From positions 1 through 10,158 of the forward strand of contig RBNI01007587.1 of assembly GCA_003990745.1 (NCBI GenBank): a stretch of DNA of 10,158 bases, read 5' to 3'. A program made the translations under genes and the position numbers. The stretch is from Jimgerdemannia flammicorona (lineage: Eukaryota > Mucoromycota > Endogonomycetes > Endogonales > Endogonaceae). The notes beneath the pieces were generated by a model. It was not told the origin of the DNA and ran no database searches. It saw only the letters and a list, made by a program, of their open reading frames with translations. This document shows positions 8,574-10,158 of the stretch, one piece after another (the stretch's first letter is position 1; each line of letters opens with the position of its first letter).

Positions 8574-9587
8574 CTTGGTAGCATAGAGGACGTGGACATT
8601 TTGCGAGAAGGGATTGAACAGTATGATGCAAAGTTGAATTGGGGGAAGTGTGAAACCTTAGAGCTTGGTGCGGGCTTAGGGGTAGCAGGGCTTGGATGAG
8701 TGGTGCCTAAGGGGGAGGCAGTCAGATACTTAGGGATATGGTTTTCAGTGTTCGGGACGGTTCTGCCAAAGGAGTGGTTGAGTTCTATGGTACAAAAATG
8801 GGAAGGGGTGTTGACGGGCTGGGCTGGTCGATACTTTTCTCTAGTAGGAAGAGTGGTGGTTCTGAATGTATACTGGCTGCCGAAGCTGTAGTACCTGGGT
8901 TACCACCTCGATTTTCCTGGTTGGGTGGTGCGGCGTCTCAAGAAGGCTATGGAAGGGTGGCTCTGGAAGGGTAGACGGCCGCAGATTGGATGGGATGCAT
9001 TGGTGCTGCCGATTGCTGATGGTGGTTTGGGGTTGGTGGACTTTTGGCAAAGGTTGAAGGCACTGCGGGGCTGGTGGGGTTGCCAACTTGTGGAGTTAGG
9101 GGAAGAGAGCTGGGGCAGATTAGCAATGGACAATTGGGAGATCAGGTTCTGCCTCCGAAGTGCGGAGAGGAAGGATTTGAGAGGGCTACTTCAGATCAGA
9201 TCTGTGGGGAGGATGTGGTTCAAAGGGTTCTGGTGGGGCATCATTGAGGCCTGGCTTACGATGGGTCTGACGGGGCCAGAGGTGGAGGTGATAGAGGAGG
9301 GGCAGACCCTGAGCAGCGGTGGTGGCAACTCGAATTACTTAGAGTGGGAGGGAAGGAGCTGAAGGATTATTCTCTGGTTGAGGTGATGGAATGGGCCAGA
9401 TCAGGCCCTCTTGAGTAGTGGCCAGTAGGATGGCAGACAGCTGGTATTGGCGAGATGTGGGAATGGGGTAAAATCTGGGGATGGGCCACCACCCTAAATA
9501 AGGTGGTACCCCCTTGGTATTGGGTAGTTTTGTGGAGGTTCATGAGAAGGAATGTAATGTTAAACTATCGGACAGGGTGGATGGTGA

Positions 9588-9672
9588 CTGATGGATGCAG
9601 GGATTGTGAATGGTGTGCGGAGATTTCTGGAGAAGTGGTTCAGACCCCAGAGCATGTCTTGGGGGCCTGTCC
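9588..9672 (+). other. C-terminal Cys/His cluster of ORF2 (copy C)
   Basis: GCRDCEWC followed after ~15 residues by TPEHVLGAC gives C-x2-C-x2-C ... H-x4-C, matching copy A's GCFDCEECH...MPEHWLGEC at about 2100-2184. Its retention in both decayed copies shows that it is a family feature. Such clusters near the C terminus of LINE ORF2 proteins are thought to bind nucleic acid; zinc binding here is inferred. Confidence 0.7.
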
Positions 9673-10130
9673 AGGGGTGGAGGGGTATTGGCAGATGTTG
9701 GAGAGATATTGGAGTTCTGATCGAAGGAGGCTGGAAGAGTCTGTTAGTGTCATCATCTGGAGGAGACTGGTGGGAGATGTTGGGGATATTTGGGGAGGTG
9801 TCGGGCGGATCTTAGGAGTGTGGGTCTTAATGGCAGCATACTGGCAATGGGTCTTTGAAGGAGAATGTTGGATGGGAATTGGGGACCTGGTTGAGCGATG
9901 GCGTTGGCTGGTGCGGGAAGTAGTACAGGGTTGGTGGTATCAAGGGAGGCGTCAGAAGTTGGGGGCAGTGAAGAAAGTACAAGATATTGTACTGCAGAGT
10001 CAAGGGTTTCTGGTGTTAGATGATAGTGGGGTGCAATGGAAGGAAGGAGTTGGCTGAAGGACTCTACTTCAGTATATGTTATAGGATTAGTAGTGATTTG
10101 TAGTTCTCTGTAATTGTATTAGATAGCAGT

Positions 10131-10136
10131 AATAAA
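10131..10136 (+). promoter_or_regulatory. Polyadenylation signal AATAAA of copy C
   Basis: The hexamer lies 18 bases before the first A of the tail and is in the same position relative to the terminal stem-loop as in copy A. Confidence 0.8.
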
Positions 10137-10138
10137 GG

Positions 10139-10151
10139 AGTCCAAGAGACT
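10139..10151 (+). other. 3'-terminal stem-loop of copy C
   Basis: AGTCC-AAG-AGACT pairs over four bases with a C/A mismatch at the loop end, where copy A has a perfect five-base stem. Two bases later the A tail begins, running to the window edge (10154-10158). Confidence 0.55.
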
Positions 10152-10158
10152 ATAAAAA

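Larger units (their letters stand above)
6462..10057 (+). pseudogene. ORF2 endonuclease-reverse transcriptase (copy C), decayed
   Basis: ATG at 6462 is 15 bases after the ORF1 stop and starts MIKYNLHILSINVNGLRD, the usual opening of an APE endonuclease; about 1,200 residues. Endonuclease: NVNG (N14), LQD (residue 41, where the family normally has Glu), Y107 in VYLPA, DFN (D139/N141), QIDWVLV (D206), SDH (D230/H231). A charged, probably helical linker (about 7280-7545) follows. RT: SSPGEDGLPWEFWK (~470), LLYKEKG and NWQLIMLL (~515-530), QRGFVKGQQ (~565), motif A LDQEKAYDRV (D599), motif B GVPQGDPLSP (~660), motif C FADD (D699/D700), KLNWGKCE, YLGI. The C terminus has GCRDCEWC...TPEHVLGAC. Stops: TGA 6540, 7218, 7242, 7542, 8697; TAG 8889, 9416. 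A base is missing in the G run at 9299-9303, after which the protein continues in the next frame to TGA 10055. A four-codon deletion near 8620-8630 removes the ENSG-type segment present in copy A. Confidence 0.9.
10058..10153 (+). other. 3'UTR of copy C
   Basis: About 96 bases of A/T-richer sequence between the ORF2 stop and the A tail. It ends with AATAAA, GAGTCCAAGAGACTAT and then A residues, as in copy A. It is roughly 35 bases longer than copy A's 3'UTR. Confidence 0.8.
4409..10158 (+). mobile_element. LINE copy C: essentially full-length element
   Basis: The element runs from the 5' terminus (GACTTCTTTTGCT, shared with copy B) through a 170-base leader, ORF1, a 15-base spacer, ORF2 and a ~96-base 3'UTR to the start of an A tail at the window edge. 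The total is about 5.75 kb. The two-ORF plan, N-terminal APE endonuclease, RT type and C-terminal Cys/His cluster fit L1/Tx1-like non-LTR retrotransposons; the exact clade is not provable by eye. It lies inside copy B's ORF1. It is the least decayed copy but still carries eight internal stops, two 1-base frameshifts and a 12-base in-frame deletion, so it cannot move by itself. Confidence 0.92.

Noticed and set aside
9280..9430. A shared target motif (GGATGG-like) at the three insertion sites
   Set aside because: The equivalents of copy C 8992 and 9430 both lie near GGATGG, but the ORF1 site (5747) does not, and three sites in G-rich sequence are too few.
1..10158. Bacterial retron, group II intron or diversity-generating retroelement
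   Set aside because: The RT comes with an APE endonuclease, a separate ORF1, AATAAA signals and poly(A) tails, and no intron RNA structure or template/variable repeat pair is seen.
1..10158. Tandem duplication of one element as the origin of the array
   Set aside because: The copies break at different internal points and only one internal junction has an A tail; tandem units would join 3' end to 5' end each time.

Overview
The window is eukaryotic repeat DNA made entirely of one family of APE-type non-LTR retrotransposon (LINE; L1/Tx1-like two-ORF layout). Supporting signs are an ORF1 protein with RRM-like blocks, an ORF2 protein with an N-terminal APE endonuclease and a reverse transcriptase (LDQEKAYDRV, GVPQGDPLSP and FADD motifs), a C-terminal Cys/His cluster, AATAAA signals and 3' poly(A). 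There are no host genes, RNA genes, bacterial signals or CRISPR arrays. The host species cannot be named from the sequence.

Layout, all on the + strand: copy A (1-2679) is the RT half and 3' end of an ORF2, ending in an 18-A tail. Fragment D (2680-3119) is an internal ORF2 piece with neither 5' nor 3' terminus, colinear with 8992-9430 of copy C. Copy B (3120-4408) has a true 5' end, a 170-base 5'UTR and about two thirds of ORF1, and is then cut off. Copy C (4409-10158) is essentially full length: 170-base 5'UTR, ORF1 (4579-6446), ORF2 (6462-10057), 3'UTR and the start of a poly(A) tail at the window edge.

The simplest reading is serial self-nesting. D is the oldest copy; A and B inserted into D, and C later inserted into B's ORF1, always in the same orientation. 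The missing 3' parts of B and D are then expected to the right of the window, and D's 5' part to the left of A. Uniform-orientation self-nesting recalls the Zepp LINE clusters of Chlorella subtelomeres; that comparison is an analogy, not an identification.

All copies are dead. Copy C ORF1 has one stop and one frameshift; copy C ORF2 has seven stops, one frameshift and a 12-base in-frame deletion, yet its catalytic RT residues survive. Copy A carries seven stops but no frameshift over about 2.6 kb. B and D are more decayed. In life ORF1 would coat the RNA, and ORF2 would nick the target and reverse-transcribe from the 3' end, where both visible 3' termini carry a short stem-loop immediately before the A tail.
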